Below, piece by piece: positions 1 to 15,000 of a stretch of 64,000 bases of DNA. Position 1 is the first letter of the stretch. Each line of letters begins with the position of its first letter. Made by a program: the position numbers and the translations under genes. The stretch comes from Loxodes magnus (lineage: Eukaryota; Ciliophora; Karyorelictea; Loxodida; Loxodidae), in assembly GCA_946699065.1 (NCBI GenBank), contig CAMPDV010001441.1, forward strand, positions 51,408-115,407. Reading direction: 5' to 3'. The notes beneath the pieces are model-generated. The model saw nothing but the letters and a program-made list of their open reading frames with translations. It was not told the origin of the DNA and ran no database searches.

Positions 1-3000
1 ACCTGTAAGACCATGAGTGGTCACACACATTATGTATGATCTGTGGCTATATCCAGTAATTCAGAGTTCATCGTATCGGAAAGTTATGATTAGACGGTGA
101 GACTATGGGACGTCAAGACAGGTACCTGTAAGACCATGAGTGGTCACACACATTATGTATTATCTGTGGCTATATCCAGTAATTCAGAGTTCATCGTATC
201 GGGAAGTGCAGATTATACGGTGAGACTATGGGACGTCAAGACAGGTACCTGTAAGACCATGAGTGGTCACACACATTAGGTATGATCTGTGGCTATATCC
301 AGTAATTCAGAGTTCATCGTATCGGGAAGTGGAGATTATACGGTGAGACTATGGGACGTCAAGACAGGTACCTGTAAGACCATGAGTGGTCACACACATT
401 AGGTATGATCTGTGGCTATATCCAGTAATTCAGAGTTCATCGTATCGGAAAGTTATGATTAGACGGTGAGACTATGGGACGTCAAGACAGGTACCTGTAA
501 GACCATGAGTGGTCACACACATTAGGTATGATCTGTGGCTATATCCAGTAATTCAGAGTTCATCGTATCGGAAAGTTATGATTAGACGGTGAGACTATGG
601 GACGTCAAGACAGGTACCTGTAAGACCATGAGTGGTCACACACATTATGTATGATCTGTGGCTATATCCAGTAATTCAGAGTTCATCGTATCGGAAAGTT
701 ATGATTAGACGGTGAGACTATGGGACGTCAAGACAGGTACCTGTAAGACCATGAGTGGTCACACACATTAGGTATGATCTGTGGCTATATCCAGTAATTC
801 AGAGTTCATCGTATCGGGAAGTGTAGATTATACGGTGAGACTATGGGACGTCAAGACAGGTACCTGTAAGACCATGAGTGGTCACACACATTATGTATTA
901 TCTGTGGCTATATCCAGTAATTCAGAGTTCATCGTATCGGGAAGTGTAGATTATACGGTGAGACTATGGGACGTCAAGACAGGTACCTGTAAGACCATGA
1001 GTGGTCACACACATTAGGTATGATCTGTGGCTATATCCAGTAATTCAGAGTTCATCGTATCGGAAAGTTATGATTAGACGGTGAGACTATGGGACGTCAA
1101 GACAGGTACCTGTAAGACCATGATTGGTCACACACATTATGTATTATCTGTGGCTATATCCAGTAATTCAGAGTTCATCGTATCGTAAAGTTATGATTAG
1201 ACGGTGAGACTATGGGACGTCAAGACAGGTACCTGTAAGACCATGAGTGGTCGCACACATCAGGTATATGCTGTGGCTATATCCAGTAATTCAGAGTTCA
1301 TCGTATCGGAAAGTTATGATTAGACGGTGAGACTATGGGACGTCAAGACAGGTACCTGTAAGACCATGAGTGGTCACACACATTAGGTATGATCTGTGGC
1401 TATATCCAGTAATTCAGAGTTCATCGTATCGGGAAGTGGAGATTATACGGTGAGACTATGGGACGTCAAGACAGGTACCTGTAAGACCATGAGTGGTCGC
1501 ACACATTAGGTATGATCTGTGGCTATATCCAGTAATTCAGAGTTCATCGTATCGGGAAGTTGAGATTAGACGGTGAGACTATGGGACGTCAAGACAGGTA
1601 CCTGTAAGACCATGAGTGGTCACACACATTAGGTATGATCTGTGGCTATATCCAGTAATTCAGAGTTCATCGTATCGGGAAGTGCAGATTATACGGTGAG
1701 ACTATGGGACGTCAAGACAGGTACCTGTAAGACCATGAGTGGTCACACACATTATGTATTATCTGTGGCTATATCCAGTAATTCAGAGTTCATCGTATCG
1801 GGAAGTGCAGATTATACGGTGAGACTATGGGACGTCAAGACAGGTACCTGTAAGACCATGAGTGGTCGCACACATCAGGTATATGCTGTGGCTATATCCA
1901 GTAATTCAGAGTTCATCGTATCGGGAAGTGGAGATTATACGGTGAGACTATGGGACGTCAAGACAGGTACCTGTAAGACCATGAGTGGTCACACACATTA
2001 GGTATGATCTGTGGCTATATCCAGTAATTCAGAGTTCATCGTATCGGAAAGTTATGATTAGACGGTGAGACTATGGGACGTCAAGACAGGTACCTGTAAG
2101 ACCATGAGTGGTCACACACATTAGGTATGATCTGTGGCTATATCCAGTAATTCAGAGTTCATCGTATCGGGAAGTGGAGATTATACGGTGAGACTATGGG
2201 ACGTCAAGACAGGTACCTGTAAGACCATGAGTGGTCACACACATTATGTATTATCTGTGGCTATATCCAGTAATTCAGAGTTCATCGTATCGGAAAGTTA
2301 TGATTAGACGGTGAGACTATGGGACGTCAAGACAGGTACCTGTAAGACCATGAGTGGTCACACACATTAGGTATGATCTGTGGCTATATCCAGTAATTCA
2401 GAGTTCATCGTATCGGGAAGTTATGATTATACGGTGAGACTATGGGACGTCAAGACAGGTACCTGTAAGACCATGAGTGGTCACACACATTAGGTATGAT
2501 CTGTGGCTATATCCAGTAATTCAGAGTTCATCGTATCGGAAAGTTATGATTATACGGTGAGACTATGGGACGTCAAGACAGGTACCTGTAAGACCATGAG
2601 TGGTCGCACACATCAGGTATATGCTGTGGCTATATCCAGTAATTCAGAGTTCATCGTATCGTAAAGTTATGATTAGACGGTGAGACTATGGGACGTCAAG
2701 ACAGGTACCTGTAAGACCATGAGTGGTCGCACACATCAGGTATATGCTGTGGCTATATCCAGTAATTCAGAGTTCATCGTATCGGAAAGTTATGATTAGA
2801 CGGTGAGACTATGGGACGTCAAGACAGGTACCTGTAAGACCATGAGTGGTCACACACATTAGGTATGATCTGTGGCTATATCCAGTAATTCAGAGTTCAT
2901 CGTATCGGAAAGTTATGATTAGACGGTGAGACTATGGGACGTCAAGACAGGTACCTGTAAGACCATGATTGGTCACACACATTATGTATTATCTGTGGCT

Positions 3001-6000
3001 ATATCCAGTAATTCAGAGTTCATCGTATCGTAAAGTTATGATTAGACGGTGAGACTATGGGACGTCAAGACAGGTACCTGTAAGACCATGAGTGGTCACA
3101 CACATTATGTATTATCTGTGGCTATATCCAGTAATTCAGAGTTCATCGTATCGTAAAGTTATGATTAGACGGTGAGACTATGGGACGTCAAGACAGGTAC
3201 CTGTAAGACCATGAGTGGTCACACACATTAGGTATGATCTGTGGCTATATCCAGTAATTCAGAGTTCATCGTATCGTAAAGTTATGATTAGACGGTGAGA
3301 CTATGGGACGTCAAGACAGGTACCTGTAAGACCATGATTGGTCACACACATTATGTATTATCTGTGGCTATATCCAGTAATTCAGAGTTCATCGTATCGG
3401 GAAGTGGAGATTATACGGTGAGACTATGGGACGTCAAGACAGGTACCTGTAAGACCATGATTGGTCACACACATTATATATCAGCTGTGGCTATATCCAG
3501 TAATTCAGAGTTCATCGTATCGGGAAGTGGAGATTATACGGTGAGACTATGGGACGTCAAGACAGGTACCTGTAAGACCATGAGTGGTCACACACATTAG
3601 GTATGATCTGTGGCTATATCCAGTAATTCAGAGTTCATCGTATCGGAAAGTTATGATTAGACGGTGAGACTATGGGACGTCAAGACAGGTACCTGTAAGA
3701 CCATGAGTGGTCACACACATTAGGTATGATCTGTGGCTATATCCAGTAATTCAGAGTTCATCGTATCGGGAAGTTATGATTAGACGGTGAGACTATGGGA
3801 CGTCAAGACAGGTACCTGTAAGACCATGAGTGGTCACACACATTAGGTATGATCTGTGGCTATATCCAGTAATTCAGAGTTCATCGTATCGGGAAGTTAT
3901 GATTAGACGGTGAGACTATGGGACGTCAAGACAGGTACCTGTAAGACCATGAGTGGTCGCACACATCAGGTATTATCTGTGGCTATATCCAGTAATTCAG
4001 AGTTCATCGTATCGGGAAGTGGAGATTATACGGTGAGACTATGGGACGTCAAGACAGGTACCTGTAAGACCATGAGTGGTCACACACATTAGGTATGATC
4101 TGTGGCTATATCCAGTAATTCAGAGTTCATCGTATCGGAAAGTTATGATTATACGGTGAGACTATGGGACGTCAAGACAGGTACCTGTAAGACCATGAGT
4201 GGTCACACACATCAGGTATGATCTGTGGCTATATCCAGTAATTCAGAGTTCATCGTATCGGGAAGTTGAGATTAGACGGTGAGACTATGGGACGTCAAGA
4301 CAGGTACCTGTAAGACCATGAGTGGTCACACACATTAGGTATGATCTGTGGCTATATCCAGTAATTCAGAGTTCATCGTATCGGGAAGTTGAGATTAGAC
4401 GGTGAGACTATGGGACGTCAAGACAGGTACCTGTAAGACCATGAGTGGTCACACACATTAGGTATGATCTGTGGCTATATCCAGTAATTCAGAGTTCATC
4501 GTATCGGAAAGTTATGATTATACGGTGAGACTATGGGACGTCAAGACAGGTACCTGTAAGACCATGAGTGGTCACACACATTATGTATTATCTGTGGCTA
4601 TATCCAGTAATTCAGAGTTCATCGTATCGGGAAGTTATGATTATACGGTGAGACTATGGGACGTCAAGACAGGTACCTGTAAGACCATGAGTGGTCACAC
4701 ACATTAGGTATGATCTGTGGCTATATCCAGTAATTCAGAGTTCATCGTATCGGGAAGTTGAGATTAGACGGTGAGACTATGGGACGTCAAGACAGGTACC
4801 TGTAAGACCATGAGTGGTCACACACATTAGGTATGATCTGTGGCTATATCCAGTAATTCAGAGTTCATCGTATCGGGAAGTGGAGATTAGACGGTGAGAC
4901 TATGGGACGTCAAGACAGGTACCTGTAAGACCATGAGTGGTCACACACATTATGTATCAGCTGTGGCTATATCCAGTAATTCAGAGTTCATCGTATCGGG
5001 AAGTTGAGATTAGACGGTGAGACTATGGGACGTCAAGACAGGTACCTGTAAGACCATGAGTGGTCGCACACATCAGGTATATGCTGTGGCTATATCCAGT
5101 AATTCAGAGTTCATCGTATCGGGAAGTTATGATTATACGGTGAGACTATGGGACGTCAAGACAGGTACCTGTAAGACCATGAGTGGTCACACTAGTCATG
5201 TATCAGCTGTGGCTATATCCAGTAATTCAGAGTTCATCGTATCGGGAAGTTATGATTAGACGGTGAGACTATGGGACGTCAAGACAGGTACCTGTAAGAC
5301 CATGAGTGGTCACACACATTATGTATGATCTGTGGCTATATCCAGTAATTCAGAGTTCATCGTATCGGGAAGTTGAGATTAGACGGTGAGACTATGGGAC
5401 GTCAAGACAGGTACCTGTAAGACCATGAGTGGTCACACACATTAGGTATGATCTGTGGCTATATCCAGTAATTCAGAGTTCATCGTATCGGAAAGTTATG
5501 ATTATACGGTGAGACTATGGGACGTCAAGACAGGTACCTGTAAGACCATGAGTGGTCACACACATTATGTATTATCTGTGGCTATATCCAGTAATTCAGA
5601 GTTCATCGTATCGGAAAGTTATGATTAGACGGTGAGACTATGGGACGTCAAAACAGGTACCTGTAAGACCATGAGTGGTCACACACATCAGGTATGATCT
5701 GTGGCTATATCCAGTAATTCAGAGTTCATCGTATCGGGAAGTTGAGATTAGACGGTGAGACTATGGGACGTCAAGACAGGTACCTGTAAGACCATGAGTG
5801 GTCACACACATTATGTATTATCTGTGGCTATATCCAGTAATTCAGAGTTCATCGTATCGGGAAGTTATGATTAGACGGTGAGACTATGGGACGTCAAGAC
5901 AGGTACCTGTAAGACCATGAGTGGTCACACACATTAGGTATGATCTGTGGCTATATCCAGTAATTCAGAGTTCATCGTATCGGGAAGTTATGATTAGACG

Positions 6001-9000
6001 GTGAGACTATGGGACGTCAAGACAGGTACCTGTAAGACCATGAGTGGTCGCACACATCAGGTATTATCTGTGGCTATATCCAGTAATTCAGAGTTCATCG
6101 TATCGGGAAGTGGAGATTATACGGTGAGACTATGGGACGTCAAGACAGGTACCTGTAAGACCATGAGTGGTCACACACATTAGGTATGATCTGTGGCTAT
6201 ATCCAGTAATTCAGAGTTCATCGTATCGGGAAGTTATGATTAGACGGTGAGACTATGGGACGTCAAGACAGGTACCTGTAAGACCATGAGTGGTCACACA
6301 CATTATGTATCAGCTGTGGCTATATCCAGTAATTCAGAGTTCATCGTATCGGGAAGTTGAGATTAGACGGTGAGACTATGGGACGTCAAGACAGGTACCT
6401 GTAAGACCATGAGTGGTCACACACATTAGGTATGATCTGTGGCTATATCCAGTAATTCAGAGTTCATCGTATCGGGAAGTTGAGATTAGACGGTGAGACT
6501 ATAGGACGTCAAGACAGGTACCTGTAAGACCATGAGTGGTCACACTAGTCATGTATCAGCTGTGGCTATATCCAGTAATTCAGAGTTCATCGTATCGGGA
6601 AGTTATGATTAGACGGTGAGACTATGGGACGTCAAGACAGGTACCTGTAAGACCATGAGTGGTCACACACATTATGTATCAGCTGTGGCTATATCCAGTA
6701 ATTCAGAGTTCATCGTATCGGGAAGTTGAGATTAGACGGTGAGACTATGGGACGTCAAGACAGGTACCTGTAAGACCATGAGTGGTCACACACATTAGGT
6801 ATGATCTGTGGCTATATCCAGTAATTCAGAGTTCATCGTATCGGGAAGTTGAGATTAGACGGTGAGACTATAGGACGTCAAGACAGGTACCTGTAAGACC
6901 ATGAGTGGTCACACTAGTCATGTATCAGCTGTGGCTATATCCAGTAATTCAGAGTTCATCGTATCGGGAAGTTATGATTAGACGGTGAGACTATGGGACG
7001 TCAAAACAGGTACCTGTAAGACCATGAGTGGTCACACACATTAGGTATGATCTGTGGCTATATCCAGTAATTCAGAGTTCATCGTATCGGAAAGTTATGA
7101 TTAGACGGTGAGACTATGGGACGTCAAGACAGGTACCTGTAAGACCATGAGTGGTCACACTAGTCATGTATCAGCTGTGGCTATATCCAGTAATTCAGAG
7201 TTCATCGTATCGGGAAGTTATGATTAGACGGTGAGACTATGGGACGTCAAAACAGGTACCTGTAAGACCATGAGTGGTCACACACATTAGGTATGATCTG
7301 TGGCTATATCCAGTAATTCAGAGTTCATCGTATCGGGAAGTTGAGATTAGACGGTGAGACTATGGGACGTCAAGACAGGTACCTGTAAGACCATGAGTGG
7401 TCACACACATTAGGTATGATCTGTGGCTATATCCAGTAATTCAGAGTTCATCGTATCGGGAAGTGGAGATTATACGGTGAGACTATGGGACGTCAAGACA
7501 GGTACCTGTAAGACCATGAGTGGTCACACACATTAGGTATGATCTGTGGCTATATCCAGTAATTCAGAGTTCATCGTATCGGGAAGTTATGATTAGACGG
7601 TGAGACTATGGGACGTCAAGACAGGTACCTGTAAGACCATGAGTGGTCACACACATTATGTATCAGCTGTGGCTATATCCAGTAATTCAGAGTTCATCGT
7701 ATCGGGAAGTTGAGATTAGACGGTGAGACTATGGGACGTCAAGACAGGTACCTGTAAGACCATGAGTGGTCACACACATTAGGTATGATCTGTGGCTATA
7801 TCCAGTAATTCAGAGTTCATCGTATCGGGAAGTTGAGATTAGACGGTGAGACTATAGGACGTCAAGACAGGTACCTGTAAGACCATGAGTGGTCACACTA
7901 GTCATGTATCAGCTGTGGCTATATCCAGTAATTCAGAGTTCATCGTATCGGGAAGTTATGATTAGACGGTGAGACTATGGGACGTCAAGACAGGTACCTG
8001 TAAGACCATGAGTGGTCACACACATTATGTATCAGCTGTGGCTATATCCAGTAATTCAGAGTTCATCGTATCGGGAAGTTGAGATTAGACGGTGAGACTA
8101 TGGGACGTCAAGACAGGTACCTGTAAGACCATGAGTGGTCACACACATCAGGTATGATCTGTGGCTATATCCAGTAATTCAGAGTTCATCGTATCGGGAA
8201 GTTGAGATTAGACGGTGAGACTATAGGACGTCAAGACAGGTACCTGTAAGACCATGAGTGGTCACACTAGTCATGTATCAGCTGTGGCTATATCCAGTAA
8301 TTCAGAGTTCATCGTATCGGGAAGTTATGATTAGACGGTGAGACTATGGGACGTCAAAACAGGTACCTGTAAGACCATGAGTGGTCACACACATTAGGTA
8401 TGATCTGTGGCTATATCCAGTAATTCAGAGTTCATCGTATCGGGAAGTTGAGATTAGACGGTGAGACTATGGGACGTCAAGACAGGTACCTGTAAGACCA
8501 TGAGTGGTCACACACATCAGGTATGATCTGTGGCTATATCCAGTAATTCAGAGTTCATCGTATCGGGAAGTTGAGATTAGACGGTGAGACTATGGGACGT
8601 CAAGACAGGTACCTGTAAGACCATGAGTGGTCACACACATCAGGTATGATCTGTGGCTATATCCAGTAATTCAGAGTTCATCGTATCGGGAAGTTGAGAT
8701 TAGACGGTGAGACTATGGGACGTCAAGACAGGTACCTGTAAGACCATGAGTGGTCACACACATTAGGTATGATCTGTGGCTATATCCAGTAATTCAGAGT
8801 TCATCGTATCGGGAAGTTGAGATTAGACGGTGAGACTATGGGACGTCAAGACAGGTACCTGTAAGACCATGAGTGGTCACACTAGTCATGTATCATCTGT
8901 GGCTATATCCAGTAATTCAGAGTTCATCGTATCGGGAAGTGGAGATAATACGGTGAGACTATGGGACGTCAAAACAGGTACCTGTAAGACCATGAGTGGT

Positions 9001-12000
9001 CACACACATTAGGTATGATCTGTGGCTATATCCAGTAATTCAGAGTTCATCGTATCGGGAAGTGGAGATTATACGGTGAGACTATGGGACGTCAAGACAG
9101 GTACCTGTAAGACCATGAGTGGTCACACACATTAGGTATGATCTGTGGCTATATCCAGTAATTCAGAGTTCATCGTATCGGGAAGTTGAGATTAGACGGT
9201 GAGACTATGGGACGTCAAGACAGGTACCTGTAAGACCATGAGTGGTCACACTAGTCATGTATCAGCTGTGGCTATATCCAGTAATTCAGAGTTCATCGTA
9301 TCGGGAAGTTGAGATTAGACGGTGAGACTATGGGACGTCAAGACAGGTACCTGTAAGACCATGAGTGGTCACACACATTAGGTATGATCTGTGGCTATAT
9401 CCAGTAATTCAGAGTTCATCGTATCGGGAAGTTGAGATTAGACGGTGAGACTATAGGACGTCAAGACAGGTACCTGTAAGACCATGAGTGGTCACACTAG
9501 TCATGTATCAGCTGTGGCTATATCCAGTAATTCAGAGTTCATCGTATCGGGAAGTGGAGATTATACGGTGAGACTATGGGACGTCAAGACAGGTACCTGT
9601 AAGACCATGAGTGGTCACACACATTAGGTATGATCTGTGGCTATATCCAGTAATTCAGAGTTCATCGTATCGGAAAGTTATGATTAGACGGTGAGACTAT
9701 GGGACGTCAAGACAGGTACCTGTAAGACCATGAGTGGTCACACACATTAGGTATGATCTGTGGCTATATCCAGTAATTCAGAGTTCATCGTATCGGGAAG
9801 TTATGATTAGACGGTGAGACTATGGGACGTCAAGACAGGTACCTGTAAGACCATGAGTGGTCACACACATTAGGTATGATCTGTGGCTATATCCAGTAAT
9901 TCAGAGTTCATCGTATCGGGAAGTTGAGATAATACGGTGAGACTATGGGACGTCAAGACAGGTACCTGTAAGACAATGAGTGGTCACACTAGTCATGTAT
10001 CAGCTGTGGCTATATCCAGTAATTCAGAGTTCATCGTATCGGGAAGTTGAGATAATACGGTGAGACTATGGGACGTCAAGACAGGTACCTGTAAGACAAT
10101 GAGTGGTCACACTAGTCATGTATCAGCTGTGGCTATATCCAGTAATTCAGAGTTCATCGTATCGGGAAGTGCAGATTATACGGTGAGACTATGGGACGTC
10201 AAAACAGGTACCTGTAAGACCATGAGTGGTCACACACATTAGGTATGATCTGTGGCTATATCCAGTAATTCAGAGTTCATCGTATCGGGAAGTTGAGATA
10301 ATACGGTGAGACTATGGGACGTCAAGACAGGTACCTGTAAGACCATGAGTGGTCACACTAATTAGGTATGATCTGTTGCTATATCCAGTAATTCAGAGTT
10401 CATCGTATCGGGAAGTTATGATTATACGGTGAGACTATGGGACGTCAAGACAGGTACCTGTAAGACCATGAGTGGTCACACACATTATGTATGATCTGTG
10501 GCTATATCCAGTAATTCAGAGTTCATCGTATCGGGAAGTGCAGATTATACGGTGAGACTATGGGACGTCAAGACAGGTACCTGTAAGACCATGAGTGGTC
10601 ACACACATTATGTATTATCTGTGGCTATATCCAGTAATTCAGAGTTCATCGTATCGGGAAGTGCAGATTATACGGTGAGACTATGGGACGTCAAGACAGG
10701 TACCTGTAAGACCATGAGTGGTCACACTAGTCATGTATCAGCTGTGGCTATATCCAGTAATTCAGAGTTCATCGTATCGGGAAGTGCAGATTATACGGTG
10801 AGACTATGGGACGTCAAAACAGGTACCTGTAAGACCATGAGTGGTCACACACATTAGGTATGATCTGTGGCTATATCCAGTAATTCAGAGTTCATCGTAT
10901 CGGGAAGTTGAGATTAGACGGTGAGACTATGGGACGTCAAGACAGGTACCTGTAAGACCATGAGTGGTCACACACATCAGGTATGATCTGTGGCTATATC
11001 CAGTAATTCAGAGTTCATCGTATCGGGAAGTTGAGATTAGACGGTGAGACTATGGGACGTCAAGACAGGTACCTGTAAGACCATGAGTGGTCACACACAT
11101 CAGGTATGATCTGTGGCTATATCCAGTAATTCAGAGTTCATCGTATCGGGAAGTTATGATTATACGGTGAGACTATGGGACGTCAAGACAGGTACCTGTA
11201 AGACCATGAGTGGTCACACACATTAGGTATTATCTGTGGCTATATCCAGTAATTCAGAGTTCATCGTATCGTAAAGTTATGATTAGACGGTGAGACTATA
11301 GGACGTCAAGACAGGTACCTGTAAGACCATGAGTGGTCACACTAGTCATGTATCAGCTGTGGCTATATCCAGTAATTCAGAGTTCATCGTATCGGGAAGT
11401 TATGATTATACGGTGAGACTATGGGACGTCAAGACAGGTACCTGTAAGACCATGAGTGGTCGCGCACATTATGTATTATCTGTGGCTATATCCAGTAATT
11501 CAGAGTTCATCGTATCGGGAAGTTGAGATAATACGGTGAGACTATGGGACGTCAAGACAGGTACCTGTAAGACAATGAGTGGTCACACTAGTCATGTATC
11601 AGCTGTGGCTATATCCAGTAATTCAGAGTTCATCGTATCGGGAAGTGCAGATTATACGGTGAGACTATGGGACGTCAAGACAGGTACCTGTAAGACCATG
11701 AGTGGTCACACTAGTCATGTATCAGCTGTGGCTATATCCAGTAATTCAGAGTTCATCGTATCGGGAAGTGCAGATTATACGGTGAGACTATGGGACGTCA
11801 AAACAGGTACCTGTAAGACCATGAGTGGTCACACACATTAGGTATGATCTGTGGCTATATCCAGTAATTCAGAGTTCATCGTATCGGGAAGTTGAGATTA
11901 GACGGTGAGACTATGGGACGTCAAGACAGGTACCTGTAAGACCATGAGTGGTCACACACATTAGGTATGATCTGTGGCTATATCCAGTAATTCAGAGTTC

Positions 12001-15000
12001 ATCGTATCGGAAAGTTATGATTAGACGGTGAGACTATGGGACGTCAAGACAGGTACCTGTAAGACCATGAGTGGTCACACACATTATGTATGATCTGTGG
12101 CTATATCCAGTAATTCAGAGTTCATCGTATCGGGAAGTGCAGATTATACGGTGAGACTATGGGACGTCAAGACAGGTACCTGTAAGACCATGAGTGGTCA
12201 CACACATTATGTATTATCTGTGGCTATATCCAGTAATTCAGAGTTCATCGTATCGGGAAGTGCAGATTATACGGTGAGACTATGGGACGTCAAGACAGGT
12301 ACCTGTAAGACCATGAGTGGTCACACTAGTCATGTATCAGCTGTGGCTATATCCAGTAATTCAGAGTTCATCGTATCGGGAAGTTGAGATTAGACGGTGA
12401 GACTATGGGACGTCAAGACAGGTACCTGTAAGACCATGAGTGGTCACACACATCAGGTATGATCTGTGGCTATATCCAGTAATTCAGAGTTCATCGTATC
12501 GGGAAGTTATGATTATACGGTGAGACTATGGGACGTCAAGACAGGTACCTGTAAGACCATGAGTGGTCACACACATTAGGTATTATCTGTGGCTATATCC
12601 AGTAATTCAGAGTTCATCGTATCGTAAAGTTATGATTAGACGGTGAGACTATAGGACGTCAAGACAGGTACCTGTAAGACCATGAGTGGTCACACTAGTC
12701 ATGTATCAGCTGTGGCTATATCCAGTAATTCAGAGTTCATCGTATCGGGAAGTTATGATTATACGGTGAGACTATGGGACGTCAAGACAGGTACCTGTAA
12801 GACCATGAGTGGTCGCGCACATTATGTATTATCTGTGGCTATATCCAGTAATTCAGAGTTCATCGTATCGGGAAGTTATGATTAGACGGTGAGACTATGG
12901 GACGTCAAGACAGGTACCTGTAAGACCATGAGTGGTCACACACATTAGGTATGATCTGTGGCTATATCCAGTAATTCAGAGTTCATCGTATCGGGAAGTT
13001 GAGATTATACGGTGAGACTATGGGACGTCAAGACAGGTACCTGTAAGACCATGAGTGGTCACACTAGTCATGTATCAGCTGTGGCTATATCCAGTAATTC
13101 AGAGTTCATCGTATCGGGAAGTTATGATTAGACGGTGAGACTATGGGACGTCAAGACAGGTACCTGTAAGACCATGAGTGGTCACACACATTATGTATTA
13201 TCTGTGGCTATATCCAGTAATTCAGAGTTCATCGTATCGGGAAGTGCAGATTATACGGTGAGACTATGGGACGTCAAGACAGGTACCTGTAAGACCATGA
13301 GTGGTCACACACATTAGGTATGATCTGTGGCTATATCCAGTAATTCAGAGTTCATCGTATCGGAAAGTTATGATTAGACGGTGAGACTATGGGACGTCAA
13401 GACAGGTACCTGTAAGACCATGAGTGGTCACACTAATTAGGTATGATCTGTTGCTATATCCAGTAATTCAGAGTTCATCGTATCGGGAAGTTATGATTAT
13501 ACGGTGAGACTATGGGACGTCAAGACAGGTACCTGTAAGACCATGAGTGGTCACACACATTAGGTATGATCTGTGGCTATATCCAGTAATTCAGAGTTCA
13601 TCGTATCGGGAAGTGCAGATTATACGGTGAGACTATGGGACGTCAAGACAGGTACCTGTAAGACCATGAGTGGTCACACACATTAGGTATGATCTGTGGC
13701 TATATCCAGTAATTCAGAGTTCATCGTATCGGAAAGTTATGATTAGACGGTGAGACTATGGGACGTCAAGACAGGTACCTGTAAGACCATGAGTGGTCAC
13801 ACTAATTAGGTATGATCTGTTGCTATATCCAGTAATTCAGAGTTCATCGTATCGGGAAGTTATGATTATACGGTGAGACTATGGGACGTCAAGACAGGTA
13901 CCTGTAAGACCATGAGTGGTCACACACATTAGGTATGATCTGTGGCTATATCCAGTAATTCAGAGTTCATCGTATCGGGAAGTGCAGATTATACGGTGAG
14001 ACTATGGGACGTCAAGACAGGTACCTGTAAGACCATGAGTGGTCACACACATTAGGTATGATCTGTGGCTATATCCAGTAATTCAGAGTTCATCGTATCG
14101 GAAAGTTATGATTAGACGGTGAGACTATGGGACGTCAAGACAGGTACCTGTAAGACCATGAGTGGTCACACACATTAGGTATGATCTGTGGCTATATCCA
14201 GTAATTCAGAGTTCATCGTATCGGAAAGTGCAGATTATACGGTGAGACTATGGGACGTCAAGACAGGTACCTGTAAGACCATGAGTGGTCACACACATTA
14301 GGTATGATCTGTGGCTATATCCAGTAATTCAGAGTTCATCGTATCGGAAAGTTATGATTAGACGGTGAGACTATGGGACGTCAAGACAGGTACCTGTAAG
14401 ACCATGAGTGGTCACACTAATTAGGTATGATCTGTTGCTATATCCAGTAATTCAGAGTTCATCGTATCGGGAAGTTATGATTATACGGTGAGACTATGGG
14501 ACGTCAAGACAGGTACCTGTAAGACCATGAGTGGTCACACACATTAGGTATGATCTGTGGCTATATCCAGTAATTCAGAGTTCATCGTATCGGGAAGTGC
14601 AGATTATACGGTGAGACTATGGGACGTCAAGACAGGTACCTGTAAGACCATGAGTGGTCACACACATCAGGTATGATCTGTGGCTATATCCAGTAATTCA
14701 GAGTTCATCGTATCGGGAAGTGGAGATTATACGGTGAGACTATGGGACGTCAAGACAGGTACCTGTAAGACCATGAGTGGTCACACTAGTCATGTATCAG
14801 CTGTGGCTATATCCAGTAATTCAGAGTTCATCGTATCGGGAAGTTGAGATTAGACGGTGAGACTATGGGACGTCAAGACAGGTACCTGTAAGACCATGAG
14901 TGGTCACACACATTATGTATGATCTGTGGCTATATCCAGTAATTCAGAGTTCATCGTATCGGGAAGTGGAGATTAGACGGTGAGACTATGGGACGTCAAG